From a virus: 64,000 nt of DNA. Shown piece after piece: positions 14,244 through 21,411 of this stretch. Both the position numbers and the translations under genes were made by a program. Where the stretch lies: IMG/VR virus record IMGVR_UViG_3300031237_000003, positions 1-64,000 of that record. The stretch is one strand, 5' to 3'. The notes under the pieces are model-generated. The model was not told the origin of the DNA, made no database searches, and was given only the letters and a program-made list of their open reading frames with translations. Each line of letters opens with the position of its first letter. The first letter of the stretch is position 1.

Positions 14244-15188
14244 ATGGAGAGACTGTCAAGCTACTCCCATGTGCTGAACCTGGGGCACCGGGCGTTAGAC
14301 CCGTTGTTGACCGTCCCGGTCGTCGCGGAAGAAAAGATCGACGGGTCGCAGATATCGTTTGGCCGAGTCGGTGACGACGTGATCGTTCGGAGCAAAGGCG
14401 CGGACATCCCGGTTCCGGCCCCGGCCGGACACATGTTTCGCGTCGGCGTCGAGGAAATTTTGAAACGTCGCGAAGCACTTATCCCCGGCTGGACATATCG
14501 CGGCGAGTACCTGTCGAAGCCGAAACATAACGTAATGGCGTATTCGATGCTACCGTCCGGTAACATTGTGCTTTTCGATATCGAAACCGAACCATCCCGA
14601 TTCCTGCCGCCGAAAGAGAAACGAGAAGTCGCGCAGCGTCTAGACTTCACGCCAGTCCCGTCGTATGGCGAGTTCCAGATTTCCGCTCCTGACTTCACCA
14701 ATACTCTCAACGAGTTGCTGAAACGCGAATCTTGTCTCGGCGGTCCGATTGAAGGTATAGTGCTGAAGCCTCGGGACGGCAACGTGTTCGGCGTGGACGG
14801 AAAACTTTTGATCGCCAAAATCGTCCGTGCGGAGTTCCGCGAACGGCACGCGAAAGAATGGGGCGAAGCGAACCCGTCGAAGAACGATGTGATCGCAAAG
14901 TTAATCGTCGCGTTACGAACCGAGGCGCGGTGGCGCAAAGTCATCCAGCATTTGCGAGACGACGGTACTTTGCAAGGTTCAATGCGCGATATCCCAGTGT
15001 TACTGGAAGAATTGTCCGCCGATACGCTTCGTGAAGAAAAGGATTACATCGCGTCCGCGTTGTGGAAATTCGCGTGGCCGCAGATAGAACGTGGGTTACG
15101 ACGCGGTCTGCCGGAGTTTTACAAAGCGCAGTTACTTAACGAACAGATAGGAGAAGCGGATGCCAGAAGCGTTGAACCTAACTGCTAA
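14244..15188 (+). CDS. RNA ligase family nucleotidyltransferase, 314 aa
   Basis: Covalent nucleotidyltransferase motifs are in order: I EEKIDGSQ (29-36, Lys31 takes AMP), Ia RSKG (49-52), III YRGEYL (85-90), IIIa VLFDIETE (109-116), IV EGIVLKP (170-176), V AKIVR (191-195). No DNA-ligase OB-fold signature is seen after motif V, and a helical C-terminal part is more like Rnl2/Rnl5-type RNA ligases. Known roles are sealing nicked tRNA or other RNA during infection. Start after GAGGGG. A polynucleotide kinase partner is not recognised in the window. The next gene overlaps by 29 bases. Confidence 0.85.
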   Translation: MERLSSYSHVLNLGHRALDPLLTVPVVAEEKIDGSQISFGRVGDDVIVRSKGADIPVPAPAGHMFRVGVEEILKRREALIPGWTYRGEYLSKPKHNVMAYSMLPSGNIVLFDIETEPSRFLPPKEKREVAQRLDFTPVPSYGEFQISAPDFTNTLNELLKRESCLGGPIEGIVLKPRDGNVFGVDGKLLIAKIVRAEFRERHAKEWGEANPSKNDVIAKLIVALRTEARWRKVIQHLRDDGTLQGSMRDIPVLLEELSADTLREEKDYIASALWKFAWPQIERGLRRGLPEFYKAQLLNEQIGEADARSVEPNC

Positions 15189-16089
15189 ACCGGCGGCAGC
15201 GGGGCCTAAAGTGTCAGTGAAAACCGATTCGGCGATAAAACCAACGCCGGTTAGCAAAGTCCGCGTTTACCGGGCGGACGAACGCGACGACGATCCCGTT
15301 AAGACAATGATTTACGGCGATACCGGGACCGGCAAGACGTTTGTAATCCGGGATCTCCTGCGTATCGGTTTGGACGTGTTGTATTTCTCAACCGAGCTAG
15401 GGGGAAGCGGCTTGCGGACGGTGAAAGAAGATGCGACGCCCGATATGTTGTCGCATTTGTACGAGGTAGAAGGATTAACCGATTACAACACGCTGACGAC
15501 GTTTCTGAAGACGCCAGAAAAACTGTGGCCAGAAGTATACGACGTGCCGATTGACCTCGTGTTCTGGGACGGCGGCAGCGAGGCGCAGCTTGTCCAGCTT
15601 GAGGAATACATCGGCGAAAACATCCTGCCGAAGAATGAACGCGAGATTTCGGACGCTCGTCGTAGCGGTTTGCAACTGGAAACCCGTGACTGGAGCATGG
15701 TGTTGAACGGAACCGTCCGGATGGTAAAAGACTACCTGAACATGTACAATGTCCGGACCGGCAAACGCTGGCACAAAATCCTGACGTTCAAAGAAACCGA
15801 AAAAGAACGCGTCGAGGATCTTGCGGGCGGCGACTCGAAGCCAAAATACCGGCAGAAGAATTCTATGCTGATTCACGGCGCGGCGAAAAAACTGGTCGAA
15901 GGCGCGTTTGACTTTATTATCCGGACGCGCGTGAAGACAAACGCGATCGAGAAGACATCGGAGTTCTTGTACTGTACGCTTCCAAGCGATTCACAAACCG
16001 CGAAGGCTCGGGGCGTAAAGTTACCGGCTGAAATGCCCGCTGACATGGAGAAGTTGTGGGGGATGTTGGCGAGAAAAAGGAATAAGTAA
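15160..16089 (+). CDS. RecA-like AAA ATPase, possible Sak4-type annealing protein, 309 aa
   Basis: Walker A is GDTGTGKT (53-60). A strand LDVLYFSTE and a Walker B-like DLVFWDGG follow, then a basic middle with repeated Lys and a C-terminal strand region. Length and pattern fit the single-RecA-core phage proteins (AAA_24/Sak4 group) that help anneal ssDNA. ATG after AGGAGAAG. A possible ssDNA-binding gene lies downstream at 16790, as often seen for Sak4. Confidence 0.75.
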   Translation: MPEALNLTAKPAAAGPKVSVKTDSAIKPTPVSKVRVYRADERDDDPVKTMIYGDTGTGKTFVIRDLLRIGLDVLYFSTELGGSGLRTVKEDATPDMLSHLYEVEGLTDYNTLTTFLKTPEKLWPEVYDVPIDLVFWDGGSEAQLVQLEEYIGENILPKNEREISDARRSGLQLETRDWSMVLNGTVRMVKDYLNMYNVRTGKRWHKILTFKETEKERVEDLAGGDSKPKYRQKNSMLIHGAAKKLVEGAFDFIIRTRVKTNAIEKTSEFLYCTLPSDSQTAKARGVKLPAEMPADMEKLWGMLARKRNK

Positions 16090-16214
16090 TGCGGATATTT
16101 ATTTCTCTGCTCCTGATATTGTGGGCGGAACAGACGACAAATCTGGGCCAAAAATGGTCTACGATAATACTCTGTTTCTGGATAGGATGGCTGTCCTATA
16201 AAAGGAGAAACTAA
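16089..16214 (+). CDS. small two-helix membrane protein, 41 aa
   Basis: Starts by TAATG overlap with the ATPase stop. Two hydrophobic stretches (IFISLLLILWA and TIILCFWIGWLSY) are joined by a polar linker, and the end is basic (KRRN). The next gene starts inside its stop codon. The pair could be holin/antiholin-like or an inner-membrane exclusion module; nothing decides between these. Confidence 0.5.
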   Translation: MRIFISLLLILWAEQTTNLGQKWSTIILCFWIGWLSYKRRN

Positions 16215-16375
16215 TGGAAAGCGCGAAGAAGGGTAAAGTAACGTATGTACTTTCTTGTCTCTGTGAGTTTGTAGCATTAGCGCTTGCAATGTCTAGCGCC
16301 TGGCGGACACACTGGTCGGAAGCAACGTACCTCATAATGTTCGCGATTTATGTAAACGTCTCCAGAAAGGATTAA
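16214..16375 (+). CDS. small two-helix membrane protein, 53 aa
   Basis: AAAGGAG (16200-16206) precedes the ATG, which overlaps the stop of the previous small gene. Basic start (MESAKKGK), helix 1 VTYVLSCLCEFVALALAM, a short loop, helix 2 YLIMFAIYVNV and a charged end. It is likely to sit in the inner membrane with its neighbour. Unknown function. Confidence 0.5.
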   Translation: MESAKKGKVTYVLSCLCEFVALALAMSSAWRTHWSEATYLIMFAIYVNVSRKD

Positions 16376-16376
16376 T

Positions 16377-16745
16377 ATGGACGATACGAAAACCGAGGTT
16401 TCAGACCCCGCAACGGAAGCCAAAGCGGAAGACGCGCCGACAACAGAAGGAAGCGTTGGCGAACCGGTCGCGCCGTCGTCGCCGGAAGAAATCTGGGCAT
16501 CCGTAATGCGCGAAATGTACGTAACGGTCGGCGGTGTCGTCGCATTCCTCGCCGGTAACCCCCAATACGGGTGGATAAAATCGCCGAACGATATTATTTT
16601 CGTCGCGTCGGAATTCAAAACTCCCGAGATGCTCCGGCCCGAGCAAGTCGGTGTAATGGTTGTTATGGGCGCGGATATGGTTAAACAAGTCCGAGCGGTA
16701 CTTGATGGCCAGAAAGATGCGTTGAAACCGCTTATTGTTCACTAG
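16377..16745 (+). CDS. hypothetical protein, 122 aa
   Basis: The first 40 residues are Glu/Pro/Thr-rich and probably unstructured. The rest is alpha/beta (IWASVMREMYVTVGGVVAFL; QVGVMVVMGADMVKQVRAVL) without a membrane-length segment. No motif recognised. It lies between the two membrane peptides and the 16790 gene, in the same operon. Confidence 0.55.
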   Translation: MDDTKTEVSDPATEAKAEDAPTTEGSVGEPVAPSSPEEIWASVMREMYVTVGGVVAFLAGNPQYGWIKSPNDIIFVASEFKTPEMLRPEQVGVMVVMGADMVKQVRAVLDGQKDALKPLIVH

Positions 16746-16753
16746 ATTTAGAC

Positions 16754-16769
16754 TACTAGGAAACTAGTA
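16754..16769 (+). promoter_or_regulatory. GNRA-type hairpin in the leader of the 16790 gene
   Basis: TACTAG-GAAA-CTAGTA is a perfect six-pair stem closed by a GAAA tetraloop, placed 21 bases before the start codon and just upstream of AAAGGAG. It may control translation or mark an RNA end; no T-run follows, so it is not a simple terminator. Confidence 0.45.
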
Positions 16770-16789
16770 TACAAAGGAGAAGAAACAAA

Positions 16790-17365
16790 ATGCCGTTTAA
16801 AGCCCCTGATGTTCCCGAGCTTCCCGATCTGGTCTGCATCGGTCGTGTCGCGTCTGTAAGCGGGACGAAGCTGTCGCCCGCCGGTTACGTGATGACGAAC
16901 GTTCAGATCCAAGGGATTCAAGCTGGGAAATCGACGAAGTACAACTTTATGTATCGACCAGACTGGCTGGTTGAGAACTTCAATCCGAACGGACTGGAAA
17001 AAGGCCCGATGTTCGTGTTCTCAAAGAACATCGCGTCCGATCAAACCCCTGCGCTTCGGGCGTTCTGCGGGTCCGACGCGGCCGCTGAGGAACGGTACCT
17101 GACGTTGTCCGACGAGTTGATTTCTCTCGCCGACAAGTCGCCGGAGCAGGTTGAAAAACTGCTGGCCGATCGCTGGCTGGCGGCTGCTGAATCCGGGGCG
17201 ATCTTCGGGTACGTGATGCAGCAGAAGAAGGACAAGGACACCGGAGCGTTGACGCGGTTCTACGACGTCGGGTATTTCTTCCCGGCGACGAAGGAAGACG
17301 CGGACCGATTCGCGCGGAAAGCGGCTTCCGATCCCGGACGGTACGTGATGACGTTCGAGACGTAG
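16790..17365 (+). CDS. possible ssDNA-binding protein, 191 aa
   Basis: AAAGGAG upstream. The N-terminal part (LVCIGRVASVSGTKLSPAGY followed by VMTNVQIQGI) alternates strands like an OB fold. The middle is helical and the C-terminal third is again strand-rich and aromatic (FYDVGYFFPATKEDADRF). Position after the RecA-like ATPase is the usual place of a phage SSB. The family assignment is inference from context and strand pattern, not from a diagnostic motif. Confidence 0.45.
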   Translation: MPFKAPDVPELPDLVCIGRVASVSGTKLSPAGYVMTNVQIQGIQAGKSTKYNFMYRPDWLVENFNPNGLEKGPMFVFSKNIASDQTPALRAFCGSDAAAEERYLTLSDELISLADKSPEQVEKLLADRWLAAAESGAIFGYVMQQKKDKDTGALTRFYDVGYFFPATKEDADRFARKAASDPGRYVMTFET

Positions 17366-17660
17366 CGAAATCTAGATCGGTGCGGTGCTCTCGCAATCAG
17401 TCGTAGTTTCCAAGAAACAACGGCGGGGATAAGAGAGACGTAAATGATGGCCTTAAACATCAGCCGACTAGCCTAGGGGTGATTAGGAAACCCTCGAAGG
17501 AGTGGGAGGCTCCGAAGTGGTGCTCGGCTGGGCGGAGTTAAACGGGTGGTGTATAAACCCGGCCACCGATACGCGGTGCCCTACAGGATAAGGCCAGTAA
17601 CGCTGAGCCGCTACTGCTACGAGGGTTAAACTGGACGACCATCCGACCGCGAAAATTTAT
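17366..17660 (+). ncRNA. gene-free structured region before tRNA-Ala
   Basis: No ORF is supported here. AACCCTCG (17489-17496) pairs with CGAGGGTT (17620-17627), enclosing 123 bases that contain CGGGT/ACCCG (17543-17547 and 17557-17561), the alternative GGTGG/CCACC, and ACCG/CGGT (17565-17568 and 17574-17577). The segment is G/C- and GNA-rich like a folded RNA. RNase P RNA, tmRNA and group I intron core motifs were looked for and not found. Large phage RNAs beside tRNA genes are known (GOLLD, ROOL), but membership is untested. Confidence 0.45.
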
Positions 17661-17736
17661 GGGCTCCTAGCTCAATTGACAGAGCAGTCCGCTTGCACCG
17701 GACAGGTTGCTGGTTTGAATCCAGCGGGGTCCACCA
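17661..17736 (+). tRNA. tRNA-Ala (anticodon UGC)
   Basis: Acceptor GGGCTCC/GGGGTCC (two G-U pairs), D arm GCTC/GAGC, anticodon stem GTCCG/CGGAC with loop CTTGCAC (UGC), T stem GCTGG/CCAGC with loop TTTGAAT. Discriminator A17733 and an encoded CCA (17734-17736) complete it. It reads GCN codons with A/G in the third position. Confidence 0.93.
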
Positions 17737-17744
17737 AATCCGCT

Positions 17745-17843
17745 GCCCGTCGGAGCGCAGTGCCAATACGGGCGACTTAGTAGTTGGGGTCGCAACTACT
17801 CTGTTTGTTCGTTTGTCAGCTTACAAACGTCGGTGAGACACCG
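17745..17843 (+). ncRNA. four consecutive hairpins between tRNA-Ala and tRNA-Tyr
   Basis: In order: GCCCGT/ACGGGC (17745-17750, 17768-17773), AGTAGTTG/CAACTACT (17779-17786, 17793-17800), CGTTTGT/ACAAACG (17810-17816, 17823-17829), and CGGTG-AGA-CACCG (17831-17843). The density of perfect stems exceeds what a spacer needs. It could be part of a longer RNA with the region at 17366 or a tRNA-processing scaffold. Confidence 0.5.
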
Positions 17844-17921
17844 TGAATATCGGGGGAATAAACGGGGAGGCTCCTTTGCTGGTTTCGGGCTTCTTCCAAC
17901 GTCTCACTCCCCAATTTTTCT

Positions 17922-18011
17922 GGGCAAGCTGCGGAGACTGGCGAACCGCACCGGGCTGTAACCCCGGCTCCCCTTAGGGGATTGAAGGTTCGACTCCTTC
18001 CTTGCCCACCA
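17922..18011 (+). tRNA. tRNA-Tyr (anticodon GUA), class II
   Basis: Acceptor GGGCAAG/CTTGCCC, anticodon stem CCGGG/CCCGG with loop CTGTAAC (GUA), a long variable arm (CTCCCCTTAGGGGATTG) as in bacterial tRNA-Tyr, and T stem GAAGG/CCTTC with loop TTCGACT. CCA is encoded at 18009-18011. It ends five bases before the glycosylase start codon. Confidence 0.93.
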
Positions 18012-18016
18012 AATTG

Positions 18017-19753
18017 ATGTCTACTTTTCCGATCCTCGGCGTTCGTAGCAAACCCTCGTTATGCGCGTTATGCCCATGGTCCGCCGATTCCCATTCGTTC
18101 GTTCCGGACTGGGTTCCGGCGTCTCCGAAGTTTGCTCTTTTGCTGGAAGGCCCCGGCGAAAACGAAGCCCTGAAACGTACCCCGCTAGTCGGCGCTTCCG
18201 GTGACATTACGTTCCATGCGTTTCTGCGTCCGTTAGGTTTAGAACGTGCGGACGTCATAATCGCGAATACATTGCGTTGCTTTGCTTCCTCAAAGACGGA
18301 AGTATTGACATCAACTGGATATCGACAAATGCTCCGAGTACAGCCGGGGGATTTAGTTCTGACTCACCTTGGAAGATTCAGGTCCGTTCTAAACAAGGTT
18401 AGAATAGCTTCAGAGTCTTCGGTGATAAAAATAGTCCGAGTGGACTCCAGAGGGCATAAGTCACATTATACAGTTAGTCTAGATCACTTGTTCATGACAG
18501 CCGTTGGTTGGAAACGAGCCTCGGACTTAAGAGCCGGAGACACAATAACAGTTGTGGCCGAGCGTTGTTTGGGCTGTGGAAAGGTCTTTAATAGAGGGCA
18601 CAAAAATCAGTTTCATACTCTCGCGTTTTGTTCACGTGAGTGTCAAGGCAAATTTGCTCCCTATGATTCCGAAGCCATCTCTAGAAAGCTAAAGGAAAAT
18701 TACCGGAATGGAACAAGAGATCCGTACCTAATAACAAAAGCTGCGAATGCAGCTACTCGCGATTTGATTAGAGAAGGTAAACACAATCTTCAAAACCTAA
18801 GTGCAGAAGCGCACGCTAAAAGCCGTCTTGCAACGGCTAAGACACGTGAGTTGCTAGGAGTAGGAGATTTTCCTTGGATCGGATTGGGGGAGCCGGAAGT
18901 TCATGCTGTTTTATTAGCTGCGGGACGTGATCCGGTATCACAGTTTTCTTTAGGTCCGTTCAACTTTGATTTCAAGGTAGGCAATGTTCTGATCGAGATT
19001 GATGGTCCGGGAACAAATAATAATCAAGCCCGTGTTACCGAAAGAAACAGCTTAAAAAGAAAACTGGCTGCTGAAGCCGGGTACTCTGTTATACACGTTC
19101 CATGTACTGCACCCGATTCGATCCTGTCGTTGTTGGATAACGATGAACATGAGTACTTGTTTATGGAATCGGAGGTAGTCGAAATTGCGGAGCAAAAGTG
19201 GAACCGGGGTATTTATTCATTGTCTGTAGAAGAAGATGAAAGTTATGTGGCGCAAGGTTTGGTCAACCATAACTGTCGCGGCGAAGCTAACGAGTATCCG
19301 GACGGCCAGACCCGGAAGAAAGCCGAACAGATTTGTCGTCAGTACGACTGGTACCACGGGGACTCCAGAGGTAACCTTGCCGCATCCGGAATCGCCGACT
19401 GGGACCCGAATCTCTTCGTCATTACGCTACACCCGGCTGCGGTTCTTCGCGAAAACGCCTATTTCTTCCTTGTCCGCCGCGACTTTGAGAAAGCCGCGCG
19501 GTTTATGGAACAAGGTTACCGCGTTTGTGTTCTGTGCGGCGATAAAGCGGCCGCGTTGGTTTTACCTGCTATCGAAGGTACTGGGGGCGTAAGCTACTGG
19601 CGCGGGCATTATTTCAAAGCCTCGTTGCGGACGGAACGGAAGTTGCTGGACACGTCGAGTGTCACCCGCGCGTTTCGGCCCGTTACCGCCACGTCGTGGC
19701 GGCGTAAGAAGTCGAAGAAGCCGACGTTAATTTTGCCGGGAGACTTGTTCTAA
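18017..19753 (+). CDS. uracil-DNA glycosylase, family 4/5-like, interrupted by an intein, 578 aa precursor
   Basis: After removing residues 88-419 the host protein is 246 aa. It shows CALCPW (Cys16, Cys19), LLLEGPGENE (water-activating region), TPLVGASG, IANTLRC/RGEANEYPDG and ITLHPAAVLR, the motifs of Fe-S uracil-DNA glycosylases (family 4/5, SPO1-polymerase-like group). Cys16, Cys19, the cysteine at the splice junction and Cys440 are the likely cluster ligands. It removes uracil from DNA. The ATG at 18017 has no visible Shine-Dalgarno site because tRNA-Tyr ends five bases upstream, so translation may need processing of the tRNA. The stop overlaps the next start (TAATG). Confidence 0.85.
   Translation: MSTFPILGVRSKPSLCALCPWSADSHSFVPDWVPASPKFALLLEGPGENEALKRTPLVGASGDITFHAFLRPLGLERADVIIANTLRCFASSKTEVLTSTGYRQMLRVQPGDLVLTHLGRFRSVLNKVRIASESSVIKIVRVDSRGHKSHYTVSLDHLFMTAVGWKRASDLRAGDTITVVAERCLGCGKVFNRGHKNQFHTLAFCSRECQGKFAPYDSEAISRKLKENYRNGTRDPYLITKAANAATRDLIREGKHNLQNLSAEAHAKSRLATAKTRELLGVGDFPWIGLGEPEVHAVLLAAGRDPVSQFSLGPFNFDFKVGNVLIEIDGPGTNNNQARVTERNSLKRKLAAEAGYSVIHVPCTAPDSILSLLDNDEHEYLFMESEVVEIAEQKWNRGIYSLSVEEDESYVAQGLVNHNCRGEANEYPDGQTRKKAEQICRQYDWYHGDSRGNLAASGIADWDPNLFVITLHPAAVLRENAYFFLVRRDFEKAARFMEQGYRVCVLCGDKAAALVLPAIEGTGGVSYWRGHYFKASLRTERKLLDTSSVTRAFRPVTATSWRRKKSKKPTLILPGDLF
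18278..19273 (+). mobile_element. intein with zinc, helical-repeat and nuclease-like segments, 332 aa
   Basis: Block A begins at Cys88 (CFASSKTEVLTSTGYRQML), block B has SLDHLF, and blocks F/G read YSLSVEEDESYVAQGLVNHN before Cys420, so Cys1, His-Asn and Cys+1 are all present. Between the splicing blocks lie CLGCG and CSREC (zinc-like, 184-209), helical NUMOD3-like repeats (about 218-280), and a DUF559/Vsr-like nuclease stretch (FNFDFKVGNVLIEIDGPG, 315-332, then KRKLAAEAGYSVIHV). No LAGLIDADG motif. Splicing should restore an intact glycosylase. Confidence 0.9.
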
Positions 19754-20520
19754 TGAAGCTGCTTATCTACAGCGACCTGCATTTGGAATTCGGCGACTGG
19801 ACGCTACCGGCTGACGCAGATGCGGATGTATTAGTGTTAGCTGGAGATATAATTTCATTCGTGAATTTCTCGCCGCTTCGCCGTTTCCTTTACGACTGGG
19901 CTAAACCTGTGTTGTATGTTGCGGGTAACCACGAATACTACACTAAATTGCCGATGGATACCTCAGAGGCAAGTTTTGCCTTTTGGCTAAACGTAAACTG
20001 CCCGAACGTCTCGTTATTGTCGGATAAACCAATTAGTCTAGACGGCGTCAATTTCTTCGGCGGTACGATGTGGACGTGGTTCGCAGATTCGGACTGGAAC
20101 GCAATGCACGACGCAAAGTACGCGATGTCCGATTTCCAGCTAATCCGGAACGCGGACGGAACAAAGTTCACGCCACACCGAAGCGTCGAGTTACACGAAA
20201 AGTTCGTCGCGAGACTTCACGACTGGTTTGACGAGCCGTTAGCCGGACCGCGCGTAGTTATCTCGCATCACGCGCCGGTTAGATACTCGAAGACCAAGTA
20301 CCGTAACGGGCCGTTGGAGCCTGCATTTAATTCATTAGACATGGTTCCGGTAATAGAAACACGGCAACCCGATCTGTGGATCTACGGACATACCCATGAG
20401 AACGACGACCAGACGATCCGTCGGACGCGCGTCGTGACAAACCAACGCGGGTATCCGGCGGGTGATGGGAAGTTCGAGTGCCGAGACTTCCAGCCGGAAG
20501 GTTTAATGGTGATCGTCTGA
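19753..20520 (+). CDS. calcineurin-like metallophosphoesterase, 255 aa
   Basis: The motifs are complete: SDLHLEFG (7-14), LAGDI (29-33), AGNHEYY, SHHAPVRY and YGHTHEN, which together bind two metal ions. Family members cleave phosphomonoesters or phosphodiesters, including nucleotides and nucleic-acid ends. Soluble, no signal peptide. It is coupled at both ends (TAATG with the glycosylase, TGATG with the methyltransferase). A second enzyme of this fold is at 25088; the substrates are not evident. Confidence 0.85.
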   Translation: MKLLIYSDLHLEFGDWTLPADADADVLVLAGDIISFVNFSPLRRFLYDWAKPVLYVAGNHEYYTKLPMDTSEASFAFWLNVNCPNVSLLSDKPISLDGVNFFGGTMWTWFADSDWNAMHDAKYAMSDFQLIRNADGTKFTPHRSVELHEKFVARLHDWFDEPLAGPRVVISHHAPVRYSKTKYRNGPLEPAFNSLDMVPVIETRQPDLWIYGHTHENDDQTIRRTRVVTNQRGYPAGDGKFECRDFQPEGLMVIV

Positions 20521-21173
20521 TGCTAAAAGCGCTAGATCTGTTCTGTGGTGCGGGCGGCGCTACACGTGGGTTGCAACTAGCGGGCTTCCACGTGACCGGC
20601 GTCGATATCCGCCCGCAGCCTCGATATATCGGCGACGCGTTTCATCAAGCCGACGCGTTCGACGTACTCCTTGTTACCGGTTACGCTTTGATCTGGGCAT
20701 CGCCGCCATGTCAAGCGTACACTCGCGCGAAGAGTTTACACAAGCGCGAGCACCCGAAGCTGATCGAGCCGGTTCGTGTTGCGTTGCGGGCGACTGGTAT
20801 CCCGTACATAATCGAAAACGTTCCGGGTGCGCCGTTGTTGGAACCTGTGCAACTATGCGGCACGGCGTTCGGTTTATCTGTGAAAGTTTATGGTACTAGA
20901 TACGAGTTGCGACGTCACCGGCTATTTGAATCTAATCTACCTCTGGTTGGAGTCGAGTGTCAACACAAACTACCAGTCATCGGCGTGTACGGACACGGCG
21001 AGTCAAAACCGATGCGGGATAAACGCGGATTCCAGATCTCGACGCTACAACCGCGTCGTGATGTTATGGAAATGCCTTGGGCGAGTACGCGTGAGATAGC
21101 AGAAGCGATACCCCCCGCGTACAGTTTGTATTTAGGTCAACAAGTAATCCGGATAGTAAATGTCTCGGCGTAA
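20520..21173 (+). CDS. C5-cytosine DNA methyltransferase-like protein, 217 aa
   Basis: Motif I LDLFCGAGGATRGL (5-18), motif IV ASPPCQAY with catalytic Cys64, motif VI IIENVPGA (98-104) and a motif VIII-like RRHRLFES. The C-terminus keeps SLYLGQQV, a motif X-like helix. At 217 aa it is short and has little room for a target-recognition domain, like compact phage Dcm enzymes. The first ORF start at 20478 is rejected because it overlaps the phosphoesterase. It methylates cytosine, perhaps to evade restriction. Confidence 0.85.
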   Translation: MLKALDLFCGAGGATRGLQLAGFHVTGVDIRPQPRYIGDAFHQADAFDVLLVTGYALIWASPPCQAYTRAKSLHKREHPKLIEPVRVALRATGIPYIIENVPGAPLLEPVQLCGTAFGLSVKVYGTRYELRRHRLFESNLPLVGVECQHKLPVIGVYGHGESKPMRDKRGFQISTLQPRRDVMEMPWASTREIAEAIPPAYSLYLGQQVIRIVNVSA

Positions 21174-21411
21174 ATCACAAATCGTTCTACCTGACGGTTA
21201 TTTTATAACTGTTGCAGACATGAAAGCCGCGCGGCAGGTAGCGTTAGAGCACGCCTTGAAGACGAATGGGACTGTAGGCTATCACTTCGTCGCACCGTGG
21301 CCGGTAGTAAAGTCCGGGCTACAAGAAATATACGGTTGGTCTGATGACAAATGCGAAGAGTTACGAAAGAGGTTAAGTGTCCCGTCGAAAATCGCAGATA
21401 GTTCTACCTGA
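21160..21411 (+). CDS. small protein sharing the polymerase N-terminal peptide, 83 aa
   Basis: Begins MSRRKSQIVLPD, identical to the first 12 residues of the DNA polymerase encoded 217 bases downstream, while the codons differ at six synonymous positions. The rest (YFITVADMKAARQVALEHAL; VKSGLQEIYGWSDDKCEELR) is helical with no known motif. It overlaps the methyltransferase and the polymerase. A duplicated binding or leader peptide is the simplest reading. Confidence 0.65.
   Translation: MSRRKSQIVLPDGYFITVADMKAARQVALEHALKTNGTVGYHFVAPWPVVKSGLQEIYGWSDDKCEELRKRLSVPSKIADSST

Noticed and set aside
17366-17660. RNase P RNA, tmRNA or group I intron core
   Set aside because: The conserved motifs of these RNAs were looked for by eye and not found; the region is kept as an unknown structured element.
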